NCBI GenBank assembly: GCA_038853715.1
Contig: JAWCJE010000014.1
Span: 4,805 to 40,198 of the forward strand
Reading direction: 5' to 3'
DNA: 35,394 nucleotides
Source: Candidatus Nezhaarchaeales archaeon
Lineage (GTDB): Archaea > Thermoproteota > Methanomethylicia > Nezhaarchaeales > JAWCJE01
In this document: positions 23,715 to 30,786 of the stretch, in pieces
Layout of the letters: each line of letters starts with the position of its first letter
Numbering within the stretch: the stretch's first letter is position 1
The notes under the pieces: generated by a model
Database searches by the model: none
The model's input: the letters and a program-made list of their open reading frames with translations, nothing else
Told to the model about the DNA's origin: nothing
Translations under genes and position numbers: made by a program

Positions 23715-25049
23715 ACGTCCGAGAAGATTAAGGAATACCCAACCGAGCCTTTAAAGGTATGGGAGGAGGCGAAGGCTTTAAGGAGGAAGTACTACGAAGA
23801 CTACCTAACAGCCCATGAGAAGGGCGCTATTAGATGGGCCGGTGGAGCATGGACCTTTAGCGCTATACCGGAAGGCCTAGGTAGAGACGTATACTGTATA
23901 ACCAGTGAACCTTACGGAGCAACCATAGCCTTCTTTAAGGAGTTCGCCGCTAAATGTCACGACGCTACTGAAGCAGCGGGCTTTCCGAGGACGTTATGCG
24001 CCTACATGAGGAACTACTGGGGCTCAATACTCCTCGATAAGTATATCCTCGCCGACGGAAGAGTCGTAGACGGCTTCCCAGCCCCAGACTTCATATGGCA
24101 GGACCATATATGCTGTAGCCACGCTAAATGGTATCAGATCGTTAAATGGCTTGAGAAGAAGAAGGGAAAAGAGATACCGATGTACTGCGTAGACGTCTCG
24201 GTCGGGCCCTTCAACGAGATCGAGGACTACAAGATCGACTACATAGTCCAACAGCTCAACGACGGCATAGAATGGATGGAGAAAGTCACCGGGAGGCGTT
24301 ATCAGGATAAACTCCTATGCGAAGCCGTATGGAACGAGATGAAATCAACCTCCCTATGGGCTGAGATATGCGCCCTCAACCAGAACGTACCGGCGCCGTT
24401 AGACGAAAAAACCATGTATTCGCTCTACGTAATGGGGACCCTGATGAAGCATAAGAAGGAATGCGTCGATTTCTACGATAAGCTAAAGAAGGAGGTTGAA
24501 GATAGGGTTAGAAGGGGTATAGCCGCCGTCCGCTACGAAAGGTTTAGGGTTATAACGGATACACAGCCCCCATGGGGCTTCCTAAGCGTATTCAGGGAGA
24601 TGGAGAAGTTCGGAGTAGTATCGGTAGGCTCCCTCTACACGTTCGGGCTCATAGGGATGTGGGAGTATAAGCCCGACGGCACCTGGGCCCCCAAACAGCC
24701 CCCTCCAAGACCTCCGAAGGATAGGGATGAAGCCTTAAAGTGGATCGTCGAATGGACCCTCTATAGGCCTGAATGGGCCCACTTCTATAAGCCTGAGCTT
24801 AAAACGAAGATGATTGCTAGCATCTATAGGCAGTGGAAGCTTAACGCAGTACTTCTCCACTACAATAGGGGCTGTGAAGGATTATCCTGCGGTATAGCCT
24901 TAAACCGGTTGGGGCTCGTGGAGCAAGGTATCCCCGTGTTCCCCTTCGAGGGTAACATGGGTGACGAGCGCGAATTCGACTACGCCGGAACCCTTGCGAG
25001 GCTAACCGCCTTCTTCGAGAGTATGGGCTTAAAAAAGATCGTAAGTTAG
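23715..25049 (+). CDS. benzoyl-CoA reductase/2-hydroxyacyl-CoA dehydratase-type subunit, BcrB/BzdO-like, apparent ACG start
   Basis: Larger catalytic subunit of the same enzyme. The first ATG in frame is at 24006, but protein-like text runs back to 23709 without a stop (EYPTEPLKVWEEAKALRRKY, then WAGGAWTFSAIPEGLGRDVY). No ATG, GTG or TTG lies in that part. ACG at 23715 begins MSEKIKEYP (if read as Met) and sits 6 bases after GGAGGTGA, the same spacing as the two following genes. From ACG the protein has 444 residues, the expected size for BcrB/BzdO. Cysteines in DHICCSHAKW and NRGCEGLSCG are candidate Fe-S ligands. An assembly error turning ATG into ACG is the main alternative. Confidence 0.87.
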   Translation, partial: TSEKIKEYPTEPLKVWEEAKALRRKYYEDYLTAHEKGAIRWAGGAWTFSAIPEGLGRDVYCITSEPYGATIAFFKEFAAKCHDATEAAGFPRTLCAYMRNYWGSILLDKYILADGRVVDGFPAPDFIWQDHICCSHAKWYQIVKWLEKKKGKEIPMYCVDVSVGPFNEIEDYKIDYIVQQLNDGIEWMEKVTGRRYQDKLLCEAVWNEMKSTSLWAEICALNQNVPAPLDEKTMYSLYVMGTLMKHKKECVDFYDKLKKEVEDRVRRGIAAVRYERFRVITDTQPPWGFLSVFREMEKFGVVSVGSLYTFGLIGMWEYKPDGTWAPKQPPPRPPKDRDEALKWIVEWTLYRPEWAHFYKPELKTKMIASIYRQWKLNAVLLHYNRGCEGLSCGIALNRLGLVEQGIPVFPFEGNMGDEREFDYAGTLARLTAFFESMGLKKIVS

Positions 25050-25062
25050 GAGGTGGGAAAGG

Positions 25063-25848
25063 TTGATAACAGCCGGTGTGGATATAGGAGCTAAGTACGT
25101 AAAGGTCGTAGTACTAAAGGATAAGCAGCCCATATCTAAAGTTAGGGGGACGGTAGGGTTCGACGTAGCTAAATCCGCCTTAGACGCGTTCGAACAAGCG
25201 TTAAAAGGAGCAGGTATAACGAGAGGCGACGTAGAACGCGTCTTTGCAACCGGCATGGGTAGGAAGGCCGTACATTTAAAGCCTCCGATAAACGCTGATG
25301 AAGCGGTACCCGAAGTAGTAGCTGACGCCGCGGGCGTAATACACGTAGTGCCAACGGCTAGAACCGTTATAGACGTAGGCGCTGAGGAAGGGCGAGGCGT
25401 TAAAGTAGATCCTACGGGGAAGGTTAAGGACTTCGTAATTAACGAGAGGTGTGCAGCTGGCGCCGGCACCTTCGTTGAGGCCATGGCTAGAGCGCTCGAA
25501 GTACCCTTAGAGCAGATGGGTCCTCTATCGCTTAAATCGCAAAGAACCATACCTATGAACGCGCAATGCACCATCTTCGCCGAGTCCGAGGTAGTCTCGT
25601 TAATACACGCCAAGGTATCAAAGGAGGATATAGCTAGAGCCATCCACGACGCTATGGCCGGTAGGATAGGCTCCATGGTGCGTAGGATCGGCATAGAGAA
25701 GGACGTAGTCCTAGTTGGCGGCGTAGGTAACAACGTGGGCTTCGTAGCTTCACTGAAGAGGGAGCTAGGCGTAGACATAATAGTCCCTGAGGGACCTGAA
25801 TACATAAGCGCCTTAGGGGCGGCCCTAATAGCCTCAAGTAAGGCTTAA
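25063..25848 (+). CDS. ASKHA ATPase/activator subunit of the reductase (BadF/BadG/BcrA/BcrD family), first copy
   Basis: ATP-hydrolysing electron-activation subunit that passes a low-potential electron to the catalytic pair. The 261-residue protein starts with the phosphate loop AGVDIGAKYVKVVVL, has cysteine-containing NERCAAGAGTF and NAQCTIFAESEV as the two probable ligands of the inter-subunit [4Fe-4S] cluster, and ends in VLVGGVGNNVGF and the adenosine region. The middle ASKHA motif reads IDVGAEEGRG, where the sister subunit keeps DIGGQD. TTG 25063 is 6 bases after GGAGGTGG. It is short for the family (BcrA is about 435 residues), closer to BcrD/BzdP/BzdQ sizes. Confidence 0.9.
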   Translation: MITAGVDIGAKYVKVVVLKDKQPISKVRGTVGFDVAKSALDAFEQALKGAGITRGDVERVFATGMGRKAVHLKPPINADEAVPEVVADAAGVIHVVPTARTVIDVGAEEGRGVKVDPTGKVKDFVINERCAAGAGTFVEAMARALEVPLEQMGPLSLKSQRTIPMNAQCTIFAESEVVSLIHAKVSKEDIARAIHDAMAGRIGSMVRRIGIEKDVVLVGGVGNNVGFVASLKRELGVDIIVPEGPEYISALGAALIASSKA

Positions 25849-25863
25849 GGAGGTGAAGAAGTC

Positions 25864-26736
25864 GTGTCCCAGGAGTATTGGAGATGGCCCGAGTATAGGT
25901 ATACGATGCCGGGCCTAGATCCTAAGAGGGCTAAGGTAATAACCGCCGGCGTCGACATAGGTTCAGTTGGTAGTAAGGCCGTCATCATGCTCGACGGCAA
26001 CCTCTACGCCTACGCGGTGATGCGAACAGGTGGTGAAAGCGCGGCTACCGCCCTAAAGGTTACGAACTGGGCCCTTGAAGGAACGGGGCTTACGATAAAC
26101 GATCTACATTACACCGTCGGAACCGGGTATGGACGCGTTAACGTACCTTTCGCGAAGAAAACCATAACCGAGATAGCTTGCCACGCTAGAGGAGCACACT
26201 ACATATATGGACCAACGGTTAGAACGGTCTTAGATATAGGCGGGCAGGACTGCAAAGCCATAAGGTGCGACGAGAAGGGTAAAGTAGTATCCTTCCTAAT
26301 GAACGATAAATGCGCAGCTGGTACCGGAAGAGGGTTAGAGGTGTTCGCCGACCTCATAGCCGTTCCCATACAGGACTTAGGCACTACCTCGCTACAAGTG
26401 GATCAGGAGCCACCGCCAGTAAGTAATACTTGCGTCGTATTCGCTAAGGCCGAGTCGCTCGCCTTATTAAGGCAGGGATGGCCGAAGGAAAAGGTAGCAG
26501 CAGCCTACCACTTAGCCATGGTGGATCGTATCGTCGACCTACTTAACCGCGTAGGGATCGAGAAGGACTTCGTAGTAACCGGAGGCGTATCAAAGAACCC
26601 GGGCATAGTTAAAAGGCTTGAAAAGGCGTTAGGGTTAAAACCATTAACGCCTAAACTGGATCCAATACTTGCAGGAGCTATAGGAGCGGGGCTATTCGCT
26701 AAGGCCCTCTACGAGAAGGAGAAGGGCTTAAGGTAG
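25864..26736 (+). CDS. ASKHA ATPase/activator subunit of the reductase, second copy
   Basis: Second ATPase subunit, 290 residues. After a 25-residue lead (EYWRWPEYRYTMPGLDP) it shows AGVDIGSVGSKAVIML, the intact second phosphate motif VLDIGGQDCKAI, NDKCAAGTGRGLEVF and SNTCVVFAKAESLAL with the two cluster cysteines, and FVVTGGVSKNPG for adenosine. GTG 25864 follows GGAGGTGA by 7 bases. Two unequal ATPases in one operon mark four-subunit class I benzoyl-CoA-reductase-like enzymes; 2-hydroxyacyl-CoA dehydratases normally use one homodimeric activator. This is the best evidence for the reductase reading. Confidence 0.9.
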   Translation: MSQEYWRWPEYRYTMPGLDPKRAKVITAGVDIGSVGSKAVIMLDGNLYAYAVMRTGGESAATALKVTNWALEGTGLTINDLHYTVGTGYGRVNVPFAKKTITEIACHARGAHYIYGPTVRTVLDIGGQDCKAIRCDEKGKVVSFLMNDKCAAGTGRGLEVFADLIAVPIQDLGTTSLQVDQEPPPVSNTCVVFAKAESLALLRQGWPKEKVAAAYHLAMVDRIVDLLNRVGIEKDFVVTGGVSKNPGIVKRLEKALGLKPLTPKLDPILAGAIGAGLFAKALYEKEKGLR

Positions 26737-26779
26737 CTTAAAAAGCTAAACCTCCACTTTTTTGTTTTAAGCCTTCCAC

Positions 26780-28024
26780 CTAAGAAGTGATTAGGCTTAT
26801 TATAGCTCCGTAAGGAGCGTCAAGCTTACCACCCCTCATCCTATAAGTGAAAACCGGGAAACCTAATCCTTTAAAGTGTTCTACGTACTTCTCATCAACC
26901 AGGAGTATAAGCCTCTTAAACCCAGCTTTTCTAAGCTCTTCAAGCTTAACCCTCTTCTTAACCGTGTACTCAGGCCTCCAAAAACCTATTAACTCGACAT
27001 ACCATTTAACGCCGTCAGGCCTCGTAAAGGCGTAGTCAGGGATTAGCAACGTGCTTCCAACGATTAAAGGTTCAGGCTCCCTCTCAACCCTATACTTATC
27101 CACGCAGCTCATCACTAGGTAGAATCTACGTTCAACCTCACTATCAAATATAGGTTCTACGGCTTCCTCCTGCCTAACATCCATAAGTAGGCTCGGCACA
27201 TCTTCAGATGTTAAAACGCAGGGTAAATCACGCCTCTTTAAACGTACTAATATCTTCACCCTCCACCTTTTACAGGCCCTTAAAACAGTTAAGATCCTAT
27301 CGAATAGAGCCGAAAGCCTCCAAGCGAACCGCGTAACCCTACCGAAGAGCTCTACGGGGCCGTATACGTCTACCGTTACCTCTCCGCCTTCAAGCCTAGC
27401 GTCATAAATTAGCCCAAGCCTTTTAACCTCTCTAACCAACGCTTTAACGAAGGCCCCCTTAGGCATAGTTAAGCTACCAGTACTAGTAAAGCTAATCATC
27501 CTTGAATTGGAGAGTAACGTATCCAATAATTCAAAGTTGTATAGCTTAACTACGCGGTCAACATCCACCCGCTCCATAGCTCTAGCCAGTAGGTAACCCC
27601 TCGGATCATCACTCCAAAGGAACTCTTCAAGCTCCACGGGATCCTTAAACCCGTGCTCCAACGCAAACCGTTTAAGTACGGATATCCTATCCTTAGCGAA
27701 ACCATCTAGCTCGGAGTTAACAAGCTTAAACAGCTTAAGCCTAAGTTCGGAGGGGTTACATTTAAACCGTTGAAGGCTTACGGGTGGCTTCCAGCTGTAA
27801 ACGTGCTCTAAGGCGTACCTTAAACCATCCGCCAACCTATCATCGCCGACCTCATACCTAAACTCGTCCCAGTCGATCTTACATTTCTCCACGCCTAAAT
27901 GCGCCTCGTAGAAAGCTATAGCCCTCTCCACCGCTGATACATACTCCGGGTTATCGGTGTTCAGCCATAGAGGAACCATTAAGCCGCGTCTAACCCTAAA
28001 CCTTAAAAGCCGCCGTGGTAGCAT
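26780..28024 (-). CDS. bax1: Bax1, XPB-associated nuclease (DUF790)
   Basis: Structure-specific endonuclease that works with archaeal XPB in DNA repair. The 414-residue protein begins MLPRRLLRFRVRRG as the family does. The C-terminal nuclease core shows SEVERRFY near 295-302, then D330 in LLIPDYAF and E344 in WYVELIGFW, followed by KKRVKLEEL, a PD-(D/E)XK arrangement. It is downstream of xpb by 31 bases on the same strand, the usual order for the pair. Confidence 0.93.
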   Translation of the reverse strand: MLPRRLLRFRVRRGLMVPLWLNTDNPEYVSAVERAIAFYEAHLGVEKCKIDWDEFRYEVGDDRLADGLRYALEHVYSWKPPVSLQRFKCNPSELRLKLFKLVNSELDGFAKDRISVLKRFALEHGFKDPVELEEFLWSDDPRGYLLARAMERVDVDRVVKLYNFELLDTLLSNSRMISFTSTGSLTMPKGAFVKALVREVKRLGLIYDARLEGGEVTVDVYGPVELFGRVTRFAWRLSALFDRILTVLRACKRWRVKILVRLKRRDLPCVLTSEDVPSLLMDVRQEEAVEPIFDSEVERRFYLVMSCVDKYRVEREPEPLIVGSTLLIPDYAFTRPDGVKWYVELIGFWRPEYTVKKRVKLEELRKAGFKRLILLVDEKYVEHFKGLGFPVFTYRMRGGKLDAPYGAIISLITS

Positions 28025-28055
28025 TGACCTACATCCCGATCAACATACCTTTAAG

Positions 28056-29714
28056 CTACGTAATCCACTCTTTAAACTTCCTCCTTCGAAGGCTTAACTG
28101 CTGATCCATAGTACCCCTAGTTACGAGTTCAATCATTAAAGCCGGCTCGTTCTTAGGCCTAAGAAGCCTACCTATCCTCTGAAGGTATTCACGGTTACTA
28201 CCGGAGCCGCTAATAATAATACCTACCTGCGCGTCAGGTACGTCCACGCCTTCCTCCAACGTCATCCCGGAGGCCAGCTTAGTAACTTCACCCCTCCTAA
28301 ACATTTCGAGGATAGCCTTCCTCTCATCATTATTCGTTTCAGCTACGATTAACGGTATTAAGTAGCGCCTACTTACCTCCCTAACGACGTCTACGTAGCG
28401 GCTAAAGATTAAAACCTTCTTCCCCCTATACTTAGAGAGTAATTCGCCTACAAGTTCAACCTTCTTATCGGCGTTTAAAGCCAACCTCCTAGCTCGGCTC
28501 CTAGCCCTTAAAGCGACCCTAGCCTGAGGATCCTTAGCGGCGTACTTTAAACATAGCTTAAACCTCCTCCTAGGGTCACGTACCTCGGGTATAACCCTAT
28601 CGCAGTAATCGTTATAGGCTTTAACGTAACGCCGGTACTCCTCCATCTCCTCAGGGTCCAAATCGACGTAGACTCTTTTAACCCTACAGCTGGCTATATA
28701 GCCTTGACGCCGAAGCTCATCCTCAGATACCAACTGGATGAGGGGGCCTAGAACCCCGTCGTAGTACTTATGGAGGCCGTCACTCCTCAACGGCGTCCCC
28801 GTTAAACCCATCCTATACTTAGCTACGTTAAGCTCAAACCCCCTCCTAAACCCTTCAGCGACGGCGTGATGGGCTTCATCGGCTACGAGCAGCATGAAAC
28901 GCCCGCCGATCTCCTCAGCGTTTAAGTAGGCGGATTCATAGGTGATAATGGTAACCTCCCTAACCTCCTTAAAGCCGCCTCCATAAACCCCCACCTTATC
29001 TACGGGTGCGTTAAGGTACCTGTAGATATTCCTCCTCCATTGATGTAGTAGCTCGATCGACGGAACAACTATTAACGTTCTAACCTTTAAATCTGCTATA
29101 GCTTGAAGGGCTAAAAACGTCTTACCAGCAGCAGTCGGTAGGGCGATTACACCGCGAAAACCGTTAAGCCTCCAAGCCTCATAACACTTAGCCTGATAGC
29201 CTCTAAGCTTAAAGCTTGCTTCAGGCTTAAAGGATAATCGCATCTCCAAGTCGAAGTCCACGTTAAACCTACACTTACCCCTTAAAGATTCGAGAAGACT
29301 CCAAAGCATACATGGCTTAACCCTATACGTACGCGTCTTAGGCTCAAAGATGGCGTAACTAGGCAGTAATCCTTCAGCGCTCGGCGTAACCGTTAATACT
29401 AAGTCGCTACCTTTAAGCGAAACGTTAACAATACTACTAGACCTAATATTCTCGATTTCACGTAACACTTCATCCGATAATTGTACGCCATACCTCCTAA
29501 GCCTACCTAAATCGTCGGGGTTAAGGGAAGCACACTTAGCTAAGTTCAACCGGTAGACGCTAACCCCTTCACTACGCCCTAGGTAGTCGGCGAAGCGTAA
29601 TACTTCGTTAAACGAGGCTTCATCAAGCTTAGGCAAGCTAAAGAAAGGATCTGAAAGCCTAACTAGCTTAAACGTTGAAGACATTCCGGCGGCAACCATT
29701 AAACGCTGCTTCAA
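28056..29714 (-). CDS. xpb: archaeal XPB-type DNA helicase/translocase
   Basis: 3'-to-5' superfamily 2 helicase. With TTG 29714 it has 552 residues; ATG 29699 (M6) fits a leaderless transcript from the TATA-like GCTTAAAAGC near 29730 and is an equal choice. Walker A is LPTAAGKT at 192-199 (K198), the DEAH box is at 279-282, and motif VI is QRIGRLLRP near the C-terminus. The N-terminal 160 residues correspond to the damage-recognition part. It forms an operon with bax1. The divergent promoter side faces a 690-base gap with repeat remnants. Confidence 0.93.
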   Translation of the reverse strand: MKQRLMVAAGMSSTFKLVRLSDPFFSLPKLDEASFNEVLRFADYLGRSEGVSVYRLNLAKCASLNPDDLGRLRRYGVQLSDEVLREIENIRSSSIVNVSLKGSDLVLTVTPSAEGLLPSYAIFEPKTRTYRVKPCMLWSLLESLRGKCRFNVDFDLEMRLSFKPEASFKLRGYQAKCYEAWRLNGFRGVIALPTAAGKTFLALQAIADLKVRTLIVVPSIELLHQWRRNIYRYLNAPVDKVGVYGGGFKEVREVTIITYESAYLNAEEIGGRFMLLVADEAHHAVAEGFRRGFELNVAKYRMGLTGTPLRSDGLHKYYDGVLGPLIQLVSEDELRRQGYIASCRVKRVYVDLDPEEMEEYRRYVKAYNDYCDRVIPEVRDPRRRFKLCLKYAAKDPQARVALRARSRARRLALNADKKVELVGELLSKYRGKKVLIFSRYVDVVREVSRRYLIPLIVAETNNDERKAILEMFRRGEVTKLASGMTLEEGVDVPDAQVGIIISGSGSNREYLQRIGRLLRPKNEPALMIELVTRGTMDQQLSLRRRKFKEWIT

Positions 29715-29873
29715 CCCGGCTTTTAAGCGTCACGCTAAGGCGTAGTACAAACAAGGCTGAACACTAACCCTCCGAAGATTAACTTGTTTAAGGTTATTGG
29801 GCTTTTAATAGTTACGGACACATTAACCATTAAGGGTTTGTCCCGGAGTAAGCGTGGACGGGTAAGAAGGGGT

Positions 29874-29887
29874 CAAAGCTTATAGAA
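29874..29887. repeat. 14-bp direct repeat, left copy (right copy 30350-30363)
   Basis: CAAAGCTTATAGAA occurs at 29874 and again at 30350, bounding a 463-base interval that holds the small gene at 30002 and the dispersed repeat. The AT-rich word resembles local promoter sequence, so chance or shared promoter form is possible. The remainder of 29715-30001 has an inverted pair GGCAGGC/GCCTGCC near 29903 and 29976 and no gene. Confidence 0.3.
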
Positions 29888-29974
29888 GTCCTACCTTCAA
29901 GGCAGGCCCTCATAGGCTTATCCATTGCCTCGCCCTAGAGGTCTGCCCTGAAAAAGGGTTCATTTAGCATTCAA

Positions 29975-30064
29975 GGCCTGCCCAGCCCACCCATTCCGCT
30001 CTTATACGGCCTTAAAGATCGCTATGAGGATTTTAGTTGCGAGCCTATTCTTCGCTGACGCGCT
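29975..30064. repeat. better copy of the dispersed repeat at 10237-10320
   Basis: About 90 bases matching the decayed piece near lysY/argC. It covers the C-terminal coding end of the 30002-30244 gene and about 25 bases beyond its stop. Beyond-stop similarity (GGCC...CCCATTCCGCT) means the duplicated unit is larger than the open frame. Confidence 0.5.
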
Positions 30065-30244
30065 TAGACGTCGTTTGCCCCGTGCTTTAAGTCCAGCCTT
30101 AATTTCTGTGTAAAGGGCCTTCCACGCTTCAATATCCCTCATTATCGCTGTACCGCCAAAGTTGTATGCCACACCATGTAGCCTTCTATCATATTGCCCA
30201 TGCCGACACGCACCCGTACACTTATGCATAACGAGTCGGAGCAC
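30002..30244 (-). CDS. small hypothetical protein, member of a dispersed repeat
   Basis: An 80-residue basic protein (75 if it starts at ATG 30229). The C-terminal half WKALYTEIKAGLKARGKRRL then SASAKNRLATKILIAIFKAV is helical and positively charged, suiting nucleic-acid binding. A TATA-like TTATAG near 30261 on the minus strand predicts a start near 30236, and a palindrome sits immediately upstream of it, so the gene may be live. A frameshifted second copy exists at 10237-10320. In that copy the frame continues past the point where this one stops (AVRERNGRAR), so this gene may itself be truncated. No family is recognised; a mobile-element fragment is possible. Confidence 0.4.
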   Translation of the reverse strand: MLRLVMHKCTGACRHGQYDRRLHGVAYNFGGTAIMRDIEAWKALYTEIKAGLKARGKRRLSASAKNRLATKILIAIFKAV

Positions 30245-30267
30245 AACGACATAACATGCTATAATAC

Positions 30268-30282
30268 GTCCGTATTACGGAC
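30268..30282. promoter_or_regulatory. palindrome upstream of the 30002-30244 gene
   Basis: GTCCGTA-T-TACGGAC is perfect over 7-bp arms. It adjoins the minus-strand TATA-like box on its upstream side, where a BRE-blocking repressor or an activator would sit. It is also about 120 bases before the ferredoxin gene. Confidence 0.45.
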
Positions 30283-30350
30283 TATAACACGCCAATACTT
30301 CACGCTTAACGTCAAACTACGAACTTAAACCGCTTAAAGAATTAAGCCAC

Positions 30351-30371
30351 AAAGCTTATAGAAAGCTTATA
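30351..30371 (+). repeat. tandem repeat in the ferredoxin upstream region
   Basis: AAAGCTTATA is repeated exactly with one base between. Each unit contains a TATA-like GCTTATA; the second, followed by the TTTAAAATTT at 30380, may give alternative promoters for the ferredoxin gene at 30405. Confidence 0.4.
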
Positions 30372-30404
30372 ACGAGGGTTTAAAATTTGGGTTTTTAATG
30401 TTTC

Positions 30405-30704
30405 ATGCTGGGATTCGTCTTGAAGGCTATGTACGGCTATAAGGATGGTTCAGGGGACTACTTCATCGTGATCGATACCGATAGGTGTAATGGCTGCGGT
30501 GATTGCGTTAAAGCCTGCCCCTATAACGTTTTAGAGCTCATACCTAACGAGTACGATATAGAGGGCGGCGTAATGGCCGCGGTTAGGGAGGAGCATCGAA
30601 AGAAGATTAAGTATAGTTGCGCCCCCTGTAAGCCCGTAAGCGGTGAACGTAGGCTTCCATGCCTAGTAGCCTGTAAGCTTAACGCGATTGAACACTCCTG
30701 GTAG
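30405..30704 (+). CDS. ferredoxin with two [4Fe-4S] clusters
   Basis: A 99-residue electron carrier. The first cluster motif is complete (C28-x2-C31-x2-C34-x3-C38-P). C72-x2-C75, C86 and C90 give a second set in a looser spacing, with a long insertion between the two halves. ATG 30405 has no good ribosome site; ATG 30429 (MYGYKDGSG) is a plausible shorter start. It precedes the large oxidoreductase gene by 82 bases on the same strand. In Bzd-type benzoyl-CoA reductase clusters a dedicated ferredoxin and a large oxidoreductase supply electrons; this pair is the natural candidate here, 3.7 kb from the reductase genes. Confidence 0.88.
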   Translation: MLGFVLKAMYGYKDGSGDYFIVIDTDRCNGCGDCVKACPYNVLELIPNEYDIEGGVMAAVREEHRKKIKYSCAPCKPVSGERRLPCLVACKLNAIEHSW

Positions 30705-30786
30705 TAACTAGCTACCTTTAAGCGTTAAAGCCTACGTCCTAGGTGGATCTAGGAAAGTGAGGGGCTCCTCCTCGAGGTGAGGCGGT

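Noticed and set aside
24006-24006. ATG 24006 as the start of the larger reductase subunit
   Set aside because: It would discard about 97 codons of family-like protein and leave the strong ribosome site at 23701 unused.
25029-25805. 258-codon minus-strand open frame over the activator gene
   Set aside because: A shadow of the real gene: Ser/Thr/Pro-rich text, while the plus strand has clear ASKHA motifs and a ribosome site.
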